Positions 12,501-22,380 are shown, numbered from the stretch's first letter. The stretch: DNA of 64,000 nt from Delphinus delphis (GCF_949987515.2 NC_082697.1:87638554-87702553); one strand, 5' to 3'. Notes: generated by a model not told the origin, from the sequence alone. Numbers and translations: made by a program.

Positions 12501-15500
12501 GCTAAAATGGCAAATTTTGTTATAAACATTTTACGAAAAAATTTAAAATTAATGATGTAATATATCAAAAACATTGAACGCTTTAAGTGAGGGAATTGTA
12601 TGGTATATAAATTATGGCTTGATAAAGGTGTTTTAAAAAATGAAACAAATCAAAATAAAGAGTTAATTATAAGGGAGCCCCCATAAGACGATCAGCTGAT
12701 TACTCTACAGAAATGCTGCAGGCCAGAAAGGAGTGGCAAGATATATTCAAAGTCCTGAAAGGGAAAAATCTGCAACCCAGGATACTCTATCCAGCAAGAT
12801 TACCATTTAGAATAGAAGGAGAGAAAAAGAATTTCTCAGACAAGCAAAAACTAGAAGAACACAGCAATACTAAACCCATCCTAAAAGAAATATTGAAAAG
12901 TCTTCTCTAGATAGAAAAGAAGCGAGAAGCTATAGGAAAGAGAAAAATCACAATTGGAAAGTAAATCACTTAAATAAGCCAGTATACAGGTTAAAAAAAA
13001 ATGTAAAAAATTTTTGTGACAGCAACAATAGCCACAATGAATGACGAAAGGATAACTATGAAGATATAAAAGAGGACATCAAAATCATAAAACGTGGGCG
13101 AGATGAAGATGTAAAAGAGGACATCAACATCATAAAACATGGGCAAAAAAAAAACAAAAAACAAAAACGTGGGCGTGAGGAGTAAGAAAATGTCGATTTT
13201 TTTCTTTTAGAATGTGTTTGAGCCCCTAATGACTATCAGTCTAAAGCAAGTAGATATAACTATGGGTTAACATACTTGAAAAACAGGGTAACCACAAATC
13301 GAAAACATACAACAGATTCACAAAACCCAAAAAGAAGAGAACACAAGCATAATATAAAAGGAAATCATCAAATCTCTGGCTAGGCTCACCAAGAAGAAAA
13401 GAGAGAGGTCCCAAATAAATAAAATAAGAAATGAAGAAGGAAAAATAACAACTGATACTGCAGAAATACAAAAGACCATAAGAGAATACTATGAACAATT
13501 ATATGTCAACAAATTTGACAACCTAGAAGAAATGGACAAGTGTCTAGAAACATACAGCTCACCAAAATTGAAACAAGAAGAAATAGAAAACTTAAACAGA
13601 CCAATTACTAGAAGTTAAGTAGAATCTGCAATAAAAAAGCTCCCTGGGCTTCCCTGGTGGTGCAGTGGCTGAGAATCTGCCTGCCAATGCAGGCGACATG
13701 GGTTCGAGCCCTGGTCTGGGAAGATCCCACATGCCGCGGAGCAACTGGGCCCATGAGCCACAATTACTGAGCTTGCGCGTCTGGAGCCTCTGCTCCGCAA
13801 CAAGAGAGGCCGTGATAGTGAGAGGTCTGCACACCGCGATGAAGAGTGGCCCCCGCTTGCCACAACTAGAGAAAGCCCTCGCACAGAAATGAAGACCCAA
13901 CACAGCCATAAATAAATAAATAAATAAAGTAATTAATTAAAAAAAAGAAAAAGCTCCTTGCAAGGAATTCCCTGGCGGTGCAGTGGTTAGGACTTGGCGC
14001 TTTCACTGCCAGGGCCCAGGTTCAATCCCTTCTTGGGGAACTAAGATCCCACAAGCTGCATGGTGTGGCAAAAAACAAACAAACAAAAACAAAAACAAAA
14101 CAAAAACTCCCTGCAAACAAAAATCTAGGACTGGGTGGCTTCACTGAGGAATTCTACCAAGCATACAAAGAATGTACACCTATCCTCCTCAAACTCTTCC
14201 AAAAGACTGAAAAGGAGGTAACACTCCCAAAGACATTCTATGAAGCCACCATCACCCTGATACCAAAATCAGACAAAGACACCACCAAAAAAGAAAATTA
14301 TAGGCCAATATCTTCCATGAATATAGATGCAAAAATTCTCAACCAAATATTACCAAACCCAATCCAAGAACACATAAAAAAGATCATACACCACGACCAC
14401 GTTGGACTCATCCCAGGGTCACAAGGCTGGTTCAACATACGCAAATCCATCAATGTGAAACACCACATCAACAAAAGACAAAAACCACATGCTCATCTCA
14501 AGAGATGCAGAAAAAGCATTTGATAAAATTCAACATCCATTCATGCTAAAAACTCTTACCAAAGTCGGTATAGAAATAACATATCTCAACATAATAAAAG
14601 CTACTTGTGACAAACCCACAGCCAACACAATACTCAACGGTGAAAAGCTGAAAGTCTTCCTCCACTCTCACCACTTCTATTCAACATATATTGGAAGTCC
14701 TAGCCACAGCAATCAGATAAGAAAAAAGAATAAAAGGTATCCAAGTTGGAACAGAAGAGGTAAAATTCTCACTATATGCAGATGACATGATACTATATTT
14801 AGAAAACCATGAAGACTCCACACAAAAACTACTAGAACTGATGAACAAATTCAGCAAAGTAGCAGGATACAAGATTAACATACAGAAATTGGTTGCATTT
14901 CTTTACACTAACAATGAAACATCATAAGGAAATTAAAACAAAAAAAACTTTTAAAAATTGCAACCAAAAAATTAAAATACTTAGGCATAAATCTAACCAA
15001 GGAGGTAAAAGACTTACGTGCTGAAAGCTATAAAACATAAAGAAATCTATAGATTCAATGTGATGCCTATCAAATTACCCATGACATTTTTCATAGAGTG
15101 AGAACAAATAATCCTAAAATTTACATGGAATCATAAAAGATCCAGAATTGCCAAGGCAAACCTGAGGAAAAAGAAAAAAGCAGAAGGCATAACCCTCCCA
15201 GACTTCAGACAATACTATGAAGCTACAGTAATCAAAAGAGCATGGTAGGGGCTTCCTTGGTGCAGTGGTTAAGAATCCGCCTGCCGGGCTTCCCTGGTGG
15301 CGCAGTGGTTGAGGGTCCGCCTGCAGATGCAGGGAACACGGGTTTGTGCCCCGGTCCGGGAAGATCCCACATGCCGTGGAGCGGCTGGGCCCGTGAGCCA
15401 TGGCCGCTGAGCCTGCGCGTCCGGAGGCTGTGCTCCGTAACGGGAGAGGCCACCGCAGTGAGAGGCCTGCGTACCGAAAAAAAAAAAAGAATCCGCCTGC

Positions 15501-18500
15501 CAATGCAGGGGACACGGGTTCAAGCCCTGGTCTGGGAAGATCCCACATGCCGCAGAGCAACTAAGCCCATGCGCCACAAGAAGCCACTGCAACGAGAAGT
15601 CCGTGCACTGCAACAAAGAGCAGCCCTCGCTCGCCACAACTAGAGAAAGCCCATGTGCAGCAACGAAGACCCAACACAGCCAAAAATAAATTTATTAAAA
15701 AAAAAAAAACAGCATGGTATTGGCACAAAAACAAACATATGGATCAACGGACTAGAGAGCCCAGAAATAAACCCACACAACTATGGACAATTAATCTCTG
15801 ACAAAGGAGGCAAGAATACACAATGGGGAAAAGACGGTCTCTTCAGCAAGTGGTGTTGGGACAGTTGGACAGGCGCATGTAAATCAATGAAGTTAGAACA
15901 CACTCTCTCACCATACACAAAAATAAACTCAAAATGGCTTAAAAACTTAAACATAAGACATGACACCATAAAACTCCTAGAAAAGAACATAAGCAAAACA
16001 TTCTCTGACATAAATCATACAAAGGGTCAGTCTCCAAAGCAACAGAAATAATAGCAAAAATAAACAAATGGGACCTAATCAAACTCACAATCTTTTGTAC
16101 AGCCATGGAAACCATAAACAAAACGAAAAGATGACCTATGGACTGGGAGAAAATATTTTCAAATGATGTGACCGAGGGATTAATTCCCAAAATATACAAA
16201 CAGCTCATACAGCTCAACAACAAAAAACCAAACAACCCAATCGAAAAATGGGCAGAAGACCTAAATAGACATTTCTCTAAAGAAGACATACAGATGGTCA
16301 ACAGGCACATGAAAAGATGCTCAACATTGGTAATTATTTGAGAAATGCAAATCAAAACTACAGTGAGGTATCACCTCACACAGGTCAGAATGGCCATCAT
16401 TAAAAAGTCTACAAATAACCAATGCTGGAGAGTGTGGAGAAAAGGGAACGCTCCTACAGTGTTGGTGGGAATGTAAGTTGGTGCAGACACTATGGAGAAC
16501 AGTATGGAGGGTCCTCAAAAAACTAAAGCTATAGCTAACATATGATCCAGCAATCCCACTCCTGGGCATATAACCAGAGAAAGCCATAATTCGAAAAGAT
16601 TCATGCACCCCTATGTTCACAGCAGCACTATTCACTATAGCCAAGACATGGAAACAACCTAAATGTCCATCGACAGATGAATGGATAAAGAAGATGTGGT
16701 ATATATATACAGTGGAATATTACTCAGCCGTAAAAAAATGAAATAATGCCACTTGCAGCAACACGGATGAACCTAGAGATTGTCATACTAAGTGAAGTAA
16801 GTCAGAGAAAGACAAATACCATGTGATATCACTTATATGTGGAATCTAAAATATGACACAAATGAACCTATCTATGAAACAGAAATAGACTCAGACATAG
16901 AGAACACACTTGTGGTTGCCAAGGGGGAGGAGGGTGGGAGAGGGATGGAGGGGGAGTTTGGGAGTAGCAGATGCAAACTAGTACATACAGGATGGGTAAA
17001 CAACAAGGTCCTACTGTAGAGCGCGGGGAACTCTATTCAACATCCTGTCATAAACCATAATGGAAAAGCGTCTAAAAGACAACGTACATATATGTCTAAC
17101 TGAATCACTTTGCTGCACAACAAATTAACACAACGTTGTAAATGAACTATACGCCAATAAAAAAAAAAGAAGAAAGAAACAAATCAAGAACGTGTGGTTG
17201 GAGGCAGGGTGGGTTGCTGCGAGCGGCCTGGGGCCAGACCCAGGCCTGGAGCGGGAGGCCAGCTCCAGCTGGGGGCCCTGCGTACCTTACAGCAGCCCCA
17301 AGCCTCGGACGTGGAGGACTTCCGTGGGAAGGAATGAGATGATCTTTAATGTATGGATGCACAGGACACGAGGAGGCTGGCACTCCTGCTGTCGGGGCCA
17401 CAGGGGCCACGGGCCGACCACCCTGCAAGTCCCCCACCGGCAACCACCGCTCCTCCCACCCCAAGGGACCGGAGTCCTTCACCCCATCCTCCCTTTGGGA
17501 GAGAGCCTGCCCTCACAGCCTTCACTCTGCTCCCCACGGCCTCAAATCCATGACACGCCCTCTGAGCTGGCTTCTGCCAACAAAAGAGCCGGTTCTCTCA
17601 CCTCCACCTGCCTGCCTGTCTTGTCTGTCTGTCTCTCCTCAGGCCCCAAAGCCAATGGAAGGAATTACCCCAACACACCAACCCTGGCTCCATCCTCCTC
17701 CCAGGCCTCGTTTGCCAACCTCTGCGGCTTTTTGATTAAATCACCTTGATGGAGGAGGATGTTACAGATGCTTCTGCAAACCGTGGAAATACTCAGTTTA
17801 GAGTTTCTTCCTAAAAGGAAGCAGTCCTTAACAAATATATTAAGACAACTCAGGTCTCCCCCAGCTTCTCAAAGACGTGAAATAGGAACACCTGTGACCG
17901 CGAATGATGGAAGGACACTTAACGTCACATATAGTGGCTTTAAAAAAAGACAAAAGTGAGGGAGTGACAAATAGCACACTGGCACACTTCTGGTGGAGAA
18001 AAGGGACTGCCTGGAGGAGAAACTCTGGTTACCTGGGGGACATCATCAAAGAGCCGCTGAGCAAAGTGAGGAAGGACGTCGTCCACTGACTTCCCGCTGC
18101 CAAACTGGATCACCGTGCCCGTGGCCTCGATGACGGCCACCCGCACCTTCCAGTGCTGGTGGGAGATGGACTGCATCAGGGGGCCGATCAAGGACTCCGA
18201 CTGCATGTGGAAGTGGTCTGTGGGACGGGGAGACCATCAGTCACCAGGGGAGCCTGTGAGCGTCAACCCTGGCCTAGTTCCCTTGGGCTGGCCACACACA
18301 GCTTTGTACCCCAGCACCAGAAGAGGTGCAGAGTTGGGCGTGTGACCCAAACAACACCTCTCCGACCCAGAGACTTGGGAGGACCAAAGGGAAAAGGCCG
18401 GGGCTGGACCCATCTCAGCTGAACACAAGAGCTGGGAGGGGAGAACCTGAAGCTGCAGATGGCTGCGACAAGCACTCCAGAGTACGCTGAGTGGGGAGAC

Positions 18501-19610
18501 ACTGCGCGTCCCCACCTCTGGATGAGTCTGCAGCCAGACACCCAGCACGACCGCAGGAAGCTGGATCAGCACAGCCTCAGGCAAAGCCACCCCACTTCCT
18601 AAAGGCCTCACAGGAAATCACGACCAAGGGCTCTTCGTGACAGCCAAGCGAACCCTCTGGTTTAGCAGTTGTGCCGCTGCTTGAGACCCTTCTGTAAGGT
18701 CGCTATTTCTGTGATACTTGGGGCGAGTTCTTTCAGCGTTCGTGTCCTGAGATCGAGGCAGGCTTCGGTCCACTACTGCCCAGTGTGCGGGGAGCCAGAG
18801 GAGAGACCCCGTGCGCACAACTGGGGGGTGGGGGACAGAGGGGACGGCGTTGAGACGGGGAGATGCTTCACTCGGCAACCAGCGAGCATCCACTGCGGGC
18901 CGGCACTGCGCTCCGGGCTGCGGGTGCAACAGGGTGCGGACGAGGGCGGGCTTGGGGAGGGGGCGACGTGGGAGGAGACAAGGGCGGGCACCTGGCGTAG
19001 CGCGCGCCAGGTCTGCGGCGCACTCGCAGCTCTCTCGGCGCACGGCGGCGAAGGGGTCAAGCAGCGTGCAGCGCAGCACGCGCACCGCGTCGTCCAGGTG
19101 GGGCGCGAGCGCAGCGCCGCTCAGGCGTACGGCCAGGTGGAGCAGCTGCACTAGCGCCAGGCGCAGCTCCTCGCAGACCTCGGGCGGTGGGCGGCGCGCG
19201 GGCTCGGGGCCGGCCAGGCGCGCGGCGAGAGCGGGCAGCAGGCGCGGGAGGGCGTCACGGGGCCGGGCGGCTCGCCGCAGGCCCAAGTCCAGCAGGTGTA
19301 CGGCCAGCGCGCGGCAGCCCTCGGCCGGGTCGGCCAGGCAGCGCAGCAGGCGCGGCAGCAGCAAGCGCGCCCACGGGCCCTGAAAGGCGGCGGCTGCGGC
19401 GGCGGGGTCGCCGTCGGGCGCCTCGGGCCGCGCCGCCTCCAGGGTGCGCTGCAGCGCCTCCAGCGCGCGCCGCCGGCCCAGCTTGCTGTCGGCCTCCAGA
19501 CCGGGCAGCATGCGGCTCAGTACGCGGCTTAGCTCCGCCGCCTCGGCCGTCTCGGCGGCTTCCGCCGGGTCCGGGGACGCCGCGGCCTCGGTCGCCACCA
19601 GCGCCGCCAT
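179..19610 (-). CDS. DNAAF5: DNAAF5 (HEATR2), dynein axonemal assembly factor 5, exons 1-8, 3' part missing
   Basis: The coding sequence joins, on the minus strand, 19610-18992, 18217-18033, 10432-10308, 9951-9833, 6494-6262, 5705-5493, 1872-1729 and 347-179. That gives 1807 nt, or 602 codons plus one base, with no stop or frameshift. Every junction has AG acceptor and GT donor, and phases match (1,0,2,1,0,0,0,1). The protein is made of helical HEAT repeats rich in Leu, Ala and Arg, and I recognise it as DNAAF5 by near-colinear similarity to the human protein (about 855 residues), so about 70% is present. In the known family it is a cytoplasmic factor that helps preassemble outer and inner dynein arms before transport into cilia and sperm flagella; loss causes primary ciliary dyskinesia in people. 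The C-terminal HEAT repeats lie beyond base 1. Its neighbour PRKAR1B diverges from it, as in human. Confidence 0.95.
348..1728. other. DNAAF5 intron 7
   Basis: Non-coding. Apart from one short SINE at 1167-1290 I see no recognisable element. The open frames here have no codon pattern or family resemblance. Confidence 0.8.
1167..1290 (+). repeat. CHR-type SINE (short, older subfamily)
   Basis: It begins near 'cccgggaggtccagtggtta', carries a tRNA-like B box (GGTTCAATCCC) and ends in the 'aactaagattccacatgcc' and 'ggcacggcc' tail block. This is the short form, without the long 'ctgagcctgcg' second half. Confidence 0.85.
1729..1872 (-). CDS. DNAAF5: DNAAF5 exon 7, residues 499-546
   Basis: The acceptor is CTCCACAG|CGCCTG. 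The 48-codon exon reads [20 protein letters not shown], then [20 protein letters not shown], then GPAGLGAK, which is the expected helix pair following exon 6. The donor is GCCAAG|GTGAGG, phase 0. Several residues differ from human (for example RGAGVP for the loop), but spacing is unchanged. Confidence 0.94.
2956..3325 (+). repeat. CHR-type SINE, long form
   Basis: It runs from 'gggacttccctggtggtgca' through a B box (GGTTCGAGCCC), then imperfect 'cacaactactgagcctg' repeats, to a 3' tail of ataaata and A(11). The internal 'cacaactactga' unit is present four times, typical of this subfamily. Confidence 0.9.
3510..3541. repeat. (CA)n microsatellite
   Basis: About 16 uninterrupted CA units followed by a short 'acatacacagagagag' transition. 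It is probably length-polymorphic. Confidence 0.95.
5493..5705 (-). CDS. DNAAF5: DNAAF5 exon 6, residues 428-498
   Basis: The acceptor is CCCTCAG|TGCGCG. The exon reads [20 protein letters not shown], then [20 protein letters not shown], then [20 protein letters not shown] and [11 protein letters not shown]. It is 71 whole codons with donor GAAAAT|GTAAGC. The open frame extends upstream through the intron to about 5909 by chance; the family boundary and the acceptor set the exon start. Confidence 0.95.
5706..6261. other. DNAAF5 intron 5
   Basis: 556 bp bounded by the exon 5 donor and exon 6 acceptor. I see no repeat or conserved element in it. Confidence 0.8.
6262..6494 (-). CDS. DNAAF5: DNAAF5 exon 5, residues 350-427
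   Basis: The acceptor is CCCACAG|GGAGCC. In the spliced frame the exon reads [20 protein letters not shown], then [20 protein letters not shown], then [21 protein letters not shown] and [13 protein letters not shown], covering about two HEAT repeats. The donor is CACAGT|GTGAGT, phase 0. A longer open frame in another register overlaps here but has no family resemblance. Confidence 0.95.
6690..8400 (-). mobile_element. LINE-1 remnant, minus strand, split by a SINE
   Basis: Read on the minus strand this resembles the 3' part of mammalian LINE-1, in diverged pieces with no usable frame. The typical plus-strand landmarks are the 'ctgacagatggataccactg' block, the 'tttgtttgacatctgtgtgt' block and the 'atttggggttaattttcatt' block. 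Positions 7836-8180 are a later SINE insertion. The limits are approximate. Confidence 0.65.
7836..8180 (-). repeat. CHR-type SINE, long form, minus strand
   Basis: Plus-strand text starts with the complement of the AAATAAAT tail, continues through 'ttggctgtattgggtcttcg' and ends with 'gcgccaccacggaagtcc', the complement of the SINE head. Confidence 0.9.
9833..9951 (-). CDS. DNAAF5: DNAAF5 exon 4, residues 310-349
   Basis: The acceptor GCGGCAG|GTGCGAG supplies one base to finish the split codon from exon 3. The exon reads [20 protein letters not shown] and [18 protein letters not shown], i.e. the end of a HEAT helix, an acidic stretch and then a Pro/His-rich loop that is poorly conserved in the family. 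The donor is CCAG|GTGAGC, phase 1. Confidence 0.94.
9952..10307. other. DNAAF5 intron 3
   Basis: 356 bp, GC-rich, with no recognised element. Confidence 0.8.
10308..10432 (-). CDS. DNAAF5: DNAAF5 exon 3, residues 269-309
   Basis: The acceptor CTGCAG|GTGCGC follows a CT-rich tract. The exon reads [20 protein letters not shown] and then [21 protein letters not shown], a HEAT repeat with the usual hydrophobic spacing. The donor is ATCGC|GTAAGT, so the exon leaves in phase 2. With exon 4 the junction codes Ala-Cys-Glu, where I remember Arg-Gln-Leu in human; the length is unchanged. Confidence 0.94.
11795..12665 (+). mobile_element. LINE-1 3' fragments, plus strand
   Basis: Starts near 'tgctcagcatcactaatcac' and keeps the order of landmarks of a LINE-1 3' end: 'gaatgcaaagcagtgcagcc', 'cctatgcacaacagctaaaa', 'ggatgaatggaggaacacag', then a 3' UTR-like AT-rich end. 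A second short LINE-1-like tail may follow at about 12540-12665. All frames are broken. Confidence 0.65.
13060..13144 (+). repeat. 45-bp tandem duplication inside the LINE-1
   Basis: Two copies of a unit beginning 'gaagatataaaagaggacat' start at 13060 and 13105 and differ at a few bases. A third partial copy of the unit end ('aaacgtgggcg') follows an A-rich stretch near 13165. Confidence 0.85.
13648..13947 (+). repeat. CHR-type SINE, long form
   Basis: Head 'gggcttccctggtggtgcag', B box GGTTCGAGCCC, and a tail of AAATAAAT units with TTAATTAAAAAAAAG. It sits inside LINE-1 ORF2 sequence. Confidence 0.92.
13967..14108 (+). repeat. CHR-type SINE, short form
   Basis: Head 'ggaattccctggcggtgcag', B box GGTTCAATCCC, 'aactaagatcccacaagctg', then a CAAAA-rich tail. 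It lies about 20 bp downstream of the previous SINE, in the same LINE-1. Confidence 0.9.
15248..15710 (+). repeat. CHR-type SINE (outer copy), split by a younger SINE
   Basis: The outer copy is 15248-15285 plus 15502-15710. It is flanked by a 9-bp target duplication (AGCATGGTA at 15239-15247 and 15711-15719), and removing it restores a LINE-1 ORF2 Ala-Trp-Tyr-Trp stretch. Its 3' tail is A-rich. Confidence 0.92.
15286..15486 (+). repeat. Young CHR-type SINE nested in an older SINE
   Basis: Starts 'gggcttccctggtggcgcag' and ends 'aggcctgcgtaccg' plus A-run. It is flanked by a perfect 15-bp duplication (AAGAATCCGCCTGCC at 15271-15285 and 15487-15501) taken from the outer SINE. Confidence 0.95.
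18033..18217 (-). CDS. DNAAF5: DNAAF5 exon 2, residues 207-268
   Basis: The acceptor CCCACAG|AC completes an Asp codon with the last base of exon 1. The exon reads [20 protein letters not shown] and continues with [13 protein letters not shown], then [18 protein letters not shown], a complete HEAT-type helix pair. The donor is CCCCAG|GTAACC and the exon leaves in phase 0. Almost every residue is as in the human protein from memory, so this is one of the best conserved parts in the window. Confidence 0.96.
18218..18991. other. DNAAF5 intron 1
   Basis: 774 bp, GC-rich at the exon 1 end, with no repeat recognised. Confidence 0.8.
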
Positions 19611-19810
19611 CTCCCCCGCGTTGCTAGTCACCGGGGGAGACCGGCGCTTTTACGACGGTCGCGGCGCGGATTACGGCGCGTTTTCCGGTCGGCTCCGAGA
19701 GTAACTTTATTGGCAGCTCGGAACACTGACAGGACACGGCCGGGGGGCGGGGCCGGGGCGGGGAGTCGGAGGGCTCAGGGGACGCGGGCCAGGCCGGGGG
19801 TCCTGGGCAG
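18990..19810. promoter_or_regulatory. CpG island and DNAAF5 promoter, possibly bidirectional
   Basis: CpG dinucleotides are dense from DNAAF5 exon 1 through its upstream flank to about 19810 and fall off sharply after that. The start codon lies inside GAGATGGCGGCG on the minus strand, close to the YY1 consensus AANATGGCGGC. An ETS-like TTCCGG is at about 19685, and there is no TATA box near the start. Such TATA-less CpG islands often drive transcription both ways, which would fit PRKAR1B on the plus strand. The plus-strand activity is inference; no good plus-strand first exon is visible here. Confidence 0.75.
18992..19610 (-). CDS. DNAAF5: DNAAF5 exon 1 (coding part), residues 1-206
   Basis: The start is the ATG at 19610-19608, giving an N terminus beginning [10 protein letters not shown]. 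An in-frame ATG lies seven codons upstream (19631-19629), but the MAAL start matches the known family N terminus. The exon encodes an acidic, Ala-rich head, then a run of six alanines near residues 70-75, then the first HEAT helices ([17 protein letters not shown] and [18 protein letters not shown]). It ends after the first base of codon 207 at a donor reading CCAG|GTGCCC. GC content is very high because it sits in the promoter CpG island. Confidence 0.96.
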
Positions 19811-21780
19811 GTCTGGAGCCCGATATGATGGCCGCTGCGGACTTGTGTACAGTCAGGCGTGGTGGTCGTGCCCTTTCGTGTCCTCAGGTGGCTACTGTGA
19901 CCCTCACCTCTCCTGCATGCCCGGGTCGGACCAGTTCCGTCGGATACGGTGACGTGGAGAGGGCACCTGGTCTCTCCGGCTCGGGTCTTCGTCTAGTGGG
20001 TGACACGTTAATCAGCGTGCAGTTACCGTGGTCCTGAGGGATGAAGGCCAAGGAACTTGGCGTAGACTGGAAGGCTTCCTGGAGGAGGTGACAGCCCCAG
20101 CGTAATATAGTGGGTAATTAAGAGTTAACTAGGTGAAGGGGGGGTGAAAGCGTTGCAGAGGGAGAGGACAGCATGGGCAAAGGCCTATGGTGGGAGTGGG
20201 ACTGCTCAGTTGTGCCCCCCAAAGTTCACGTAGTGGAGTCCTGACCCCCCCAGGACCTCAAAACATGACCTTACTTAGCAATAGGGCCATTTAGACTCAT
20301 CAAGTTAAGAAGGATGGGCCGTAATCCATATGACTGTGTCCTTATAGAAAGGGGAAACTGGAGACAGACAAGCACACAGGGAGAACGATCATGAACACGG
20401 ATGGCCATCTGCAAGCTTAGGAGAGCGGCCTGGAGCAGACTCACTCCCTCAACGGCTCTGGGGGAAGCAGCCTCTGACACCGTGATCCTGGACTTCTGGA
20501 TTCCAGAGCAGTGGGGAGATAAATTTGTGTTGTTAAAGCCGCCAGGTTTATTTATGGTACTTGTTTGGGCAGCCCCAGGAACAAATACGGGGAGGGGGCC
20601 TGACACTGTTCCGGGAAATGAAGAAAAGTGCCCTGTGGCTAGAGTCCAGGGGCCCAGGGGGAGCAGGGTCCTCTGGGTGGCTCCACTGGGTCCCAGTGGG
20701 GGATGCAAGGGAGGATTTAAGGTGGAAGAGTTTCGCGTAAGGTTTGTGTTTTTAGAAAACTGCTTTGGCTGTTGCAGAACAGGTTAGCAGGGAGCCAGGC
20801 AGTCGCCACATGAGGCCGTTGCGAAGGCCGTGCTCTGGCTGAGATGAGTGAGTAAACACTTAAATGGGGGTGGTGGACTTCCCGCCCCAGAAGGTGCTCC
20901 AGACTCACTTTCCCAGCTGCTCCCCACGAAGTACAACTAAGTACCTTGCAGCTAGTTCAGCAGACAATGGGGAAAGGCTCTGAGCTGGAAAGGAGACGGG
21001 CTGACTGGGGACTCCAGCACTGGAGGAACAGCCATGGGATGGGTCCCTGGAGTTTCTCTTTCTTGTTTACAGGTTCCTGGAATAGGCGCTAGAGGGGGCT
21101 GCAACCCAGACCTGCCGACAGGCCACTCACTGAGTACACGATCACTGCCTCAGCATCTGTTCTGTGTGGCCCGCTGCCTGCGGGGCCTTGAACTGACAGG
21201 AGCCCTCCCGCGAGTGCGTGACCTAGATGACAGCCCGCAGAGTCACCAGTAAACCGAAGTTCCTGATGTGACCCCCCCGCCCAACACCCTTGTGATAACC
21301 TCTCTCCCTGTGGGCCCCATAGATTAAACCCCTGTGAAGCTCACCAAAACCCTGCTCCCTCTGGTTTGAACTGACCTATCCAGCCTTAGCCCAGGAACCC
21401 CAAAGCACAGCCCTGTGGACCTAATACAGGTGTGCGCCCCGGGTCCCGACTCCTGGGCACTCTGCCTGTACCTCCTCCAGGACCTGTGAGTCGTAAGCTT
21501 CCCTGTTCCGCTGTTTCTTGAGGTCTTTGTTGAACCACCAGGCAGCCTGGCCACATGCCTTCTGACACTGCAGGCAGCACCCACAGGGATGGAGTGACAG
21601 CCGGGGCAGCACCGGGAGAATGGAGCAGACAGGAAGGGCATTGCAAGGGATGGGGAAATAAAACTATCATTGGAACCACAGGCCATAAAAGTAGGCTGGA
21701 ATTTATACACTAAACCTAAATTGGATGACTTTCTGCTGAAATAGAAGATTAATTTTTTGTTTGATGTGGACCATTTTTTA
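19811..21780. other. Sequence upstream of DNAAF5, no gene recognised
   Basis: No coding sequence found. The only recognisable piece is an ancient interspersed repeat at about 20205-20590. If PRKAR1B also starts in the CpG island at 19.7 kb, this is its first intron; otherwise it is intergenic. Confidence 0.6.
20205..20590. repeat. Ancient medium-reiterated repeat, possibly a MaLR-type LTR
   Basis: The order of 'gtgccccccaaagttcacgt', 'gactgtgtccttatagaaag', 'ctggacttctggattccaga' and 'ttgtgttgttaaagccgcca' resembles a widespread old mammalian repeat. It is a non-coding remnant. The class is from memory and not secure. Confidence 0.5.
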
Positions 21781-21814
21781 AAGTTTTTATTGAATTTGTT
21801 ACAATATTGCTTCT

Positions 21815-21950
21815 TCTTTTTTTTTTTTTTAATATATTTTGGTGTTTTGGCCGCGAGGCATGCGGGATCCTAGATCCCTGGCCAGGGATAGAACCTGCAC
21901 CCCTTGCATTGGAAGGCGAAGTTTGAACCACTGGACTGCCAGGGAAGTCT
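21815..21950 (-). repeat. CHR-type SINE, short form, minus strand
   Basis: Starts with a T-run, then 'ggccgcgaggcatgcgggat', and ends 'ctggactgccagggaagtct', the complement of a short-form head. Confidence 0.88.
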
Positions 21951-22164
21951 CTGAAATAGAAGATTTAAATAAAATCAGGATTCTTCTAACACAATAACCA
22001 AAATGTCCAGTATACAGTAAAAAACCACTGGTCATACCAAGAACCAAGGAAAACCATTATTTGAACATGAAAAGAAGTGAACTGACGTGAACACCAAGAT
22101 AAATCTTGGAATTATCTGAAAAGGATTTTAAAGCAGTCATAAAAATGCTTTTAAAAATATTTAT

Positions 22165-22380
22165 GGGGCTTCCCGGGTGGCGCAGTGGTTGAGAGTCCGC
22201 CTGCAGATGCAGGGGACGCGGGTTCGTGCCCCGGTCTGGGAGGATCCCACATGCCGTGGAGCGGCTGGGCCCGTGAGCCGTGGCCGCTGAGCCTGCGCGT
22301 CCGGAGGCTGTGCTCCGCAACGGGAGAGGCCACAACAGTGAGAGGCCCGCGTACCGCAAAAACAACAACAACAACAAAAA
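22165..22380 (+). repeat. CHR-type SINE, young subfamily
   Basis: Head 'ggggcttcccgggtggcgca', 'ggctgggcccgtgagccgtg', ends 'cccgcgtaccgc' with a CAA-rich tail. Confidence 0.92.

Larger units (their letters stand above)
12680..17170 (+). mobile_element. LINE-1 (plus strand), internally deleted, with three SINE insertions and a nested SINE
   Basis: The pieces appear in order. An ORF1p C-terminal-like segment lies at 12713-12910 ([20 protein letters not shown] and following). ORF2 linker sequence (NLEEMDKC, then ENLNRPIT) lies at about 13480-13610. The reverse-transcriptase region starts near 14110 ([20 protein letters not shown] at 14241 onward, [20 protein letters not shown]) and continues to the YADDM-type active-site region near 14775. 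The C-terminal region (WCWDSW near 15860, [10 protein letters not shown] near 16270) is followed by a 3' UTR and an A-rich end at 17160-17170. The endonuclease domain of ORF2 is missing between the ORF1-like piece and the linker. Stops and frameshifts show it is dead. SINEs interrupt it at 13648, 13967 and 15248. Confidence 0.85.
10433..18032. other. DNAAF5 intron 2
   Basis: 7.6 kb. The stretch 10433-11790 shows no recognised element. From about 11800 to 17170 it is almost all LINE-1 and nested SINEs. From 17170 to 18032 I see nothing recognisable. Confidence 0.8.

Noticed and set aside
18669..19627. Plus-strand open frames of 146-190 residues opposite DNAAF5 exon 1
   Set aside because: They are GC-driven shadows of the conserved minus-strand coding exon.
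19608..19631. In-frame upstream ATG at 19631 as the DNAAF5 start
   Set aside because: It adds seven residues (MTSNAGE) not expected in the family; the ATG at 19610 matches the known N terminus. It could still be used at low level.
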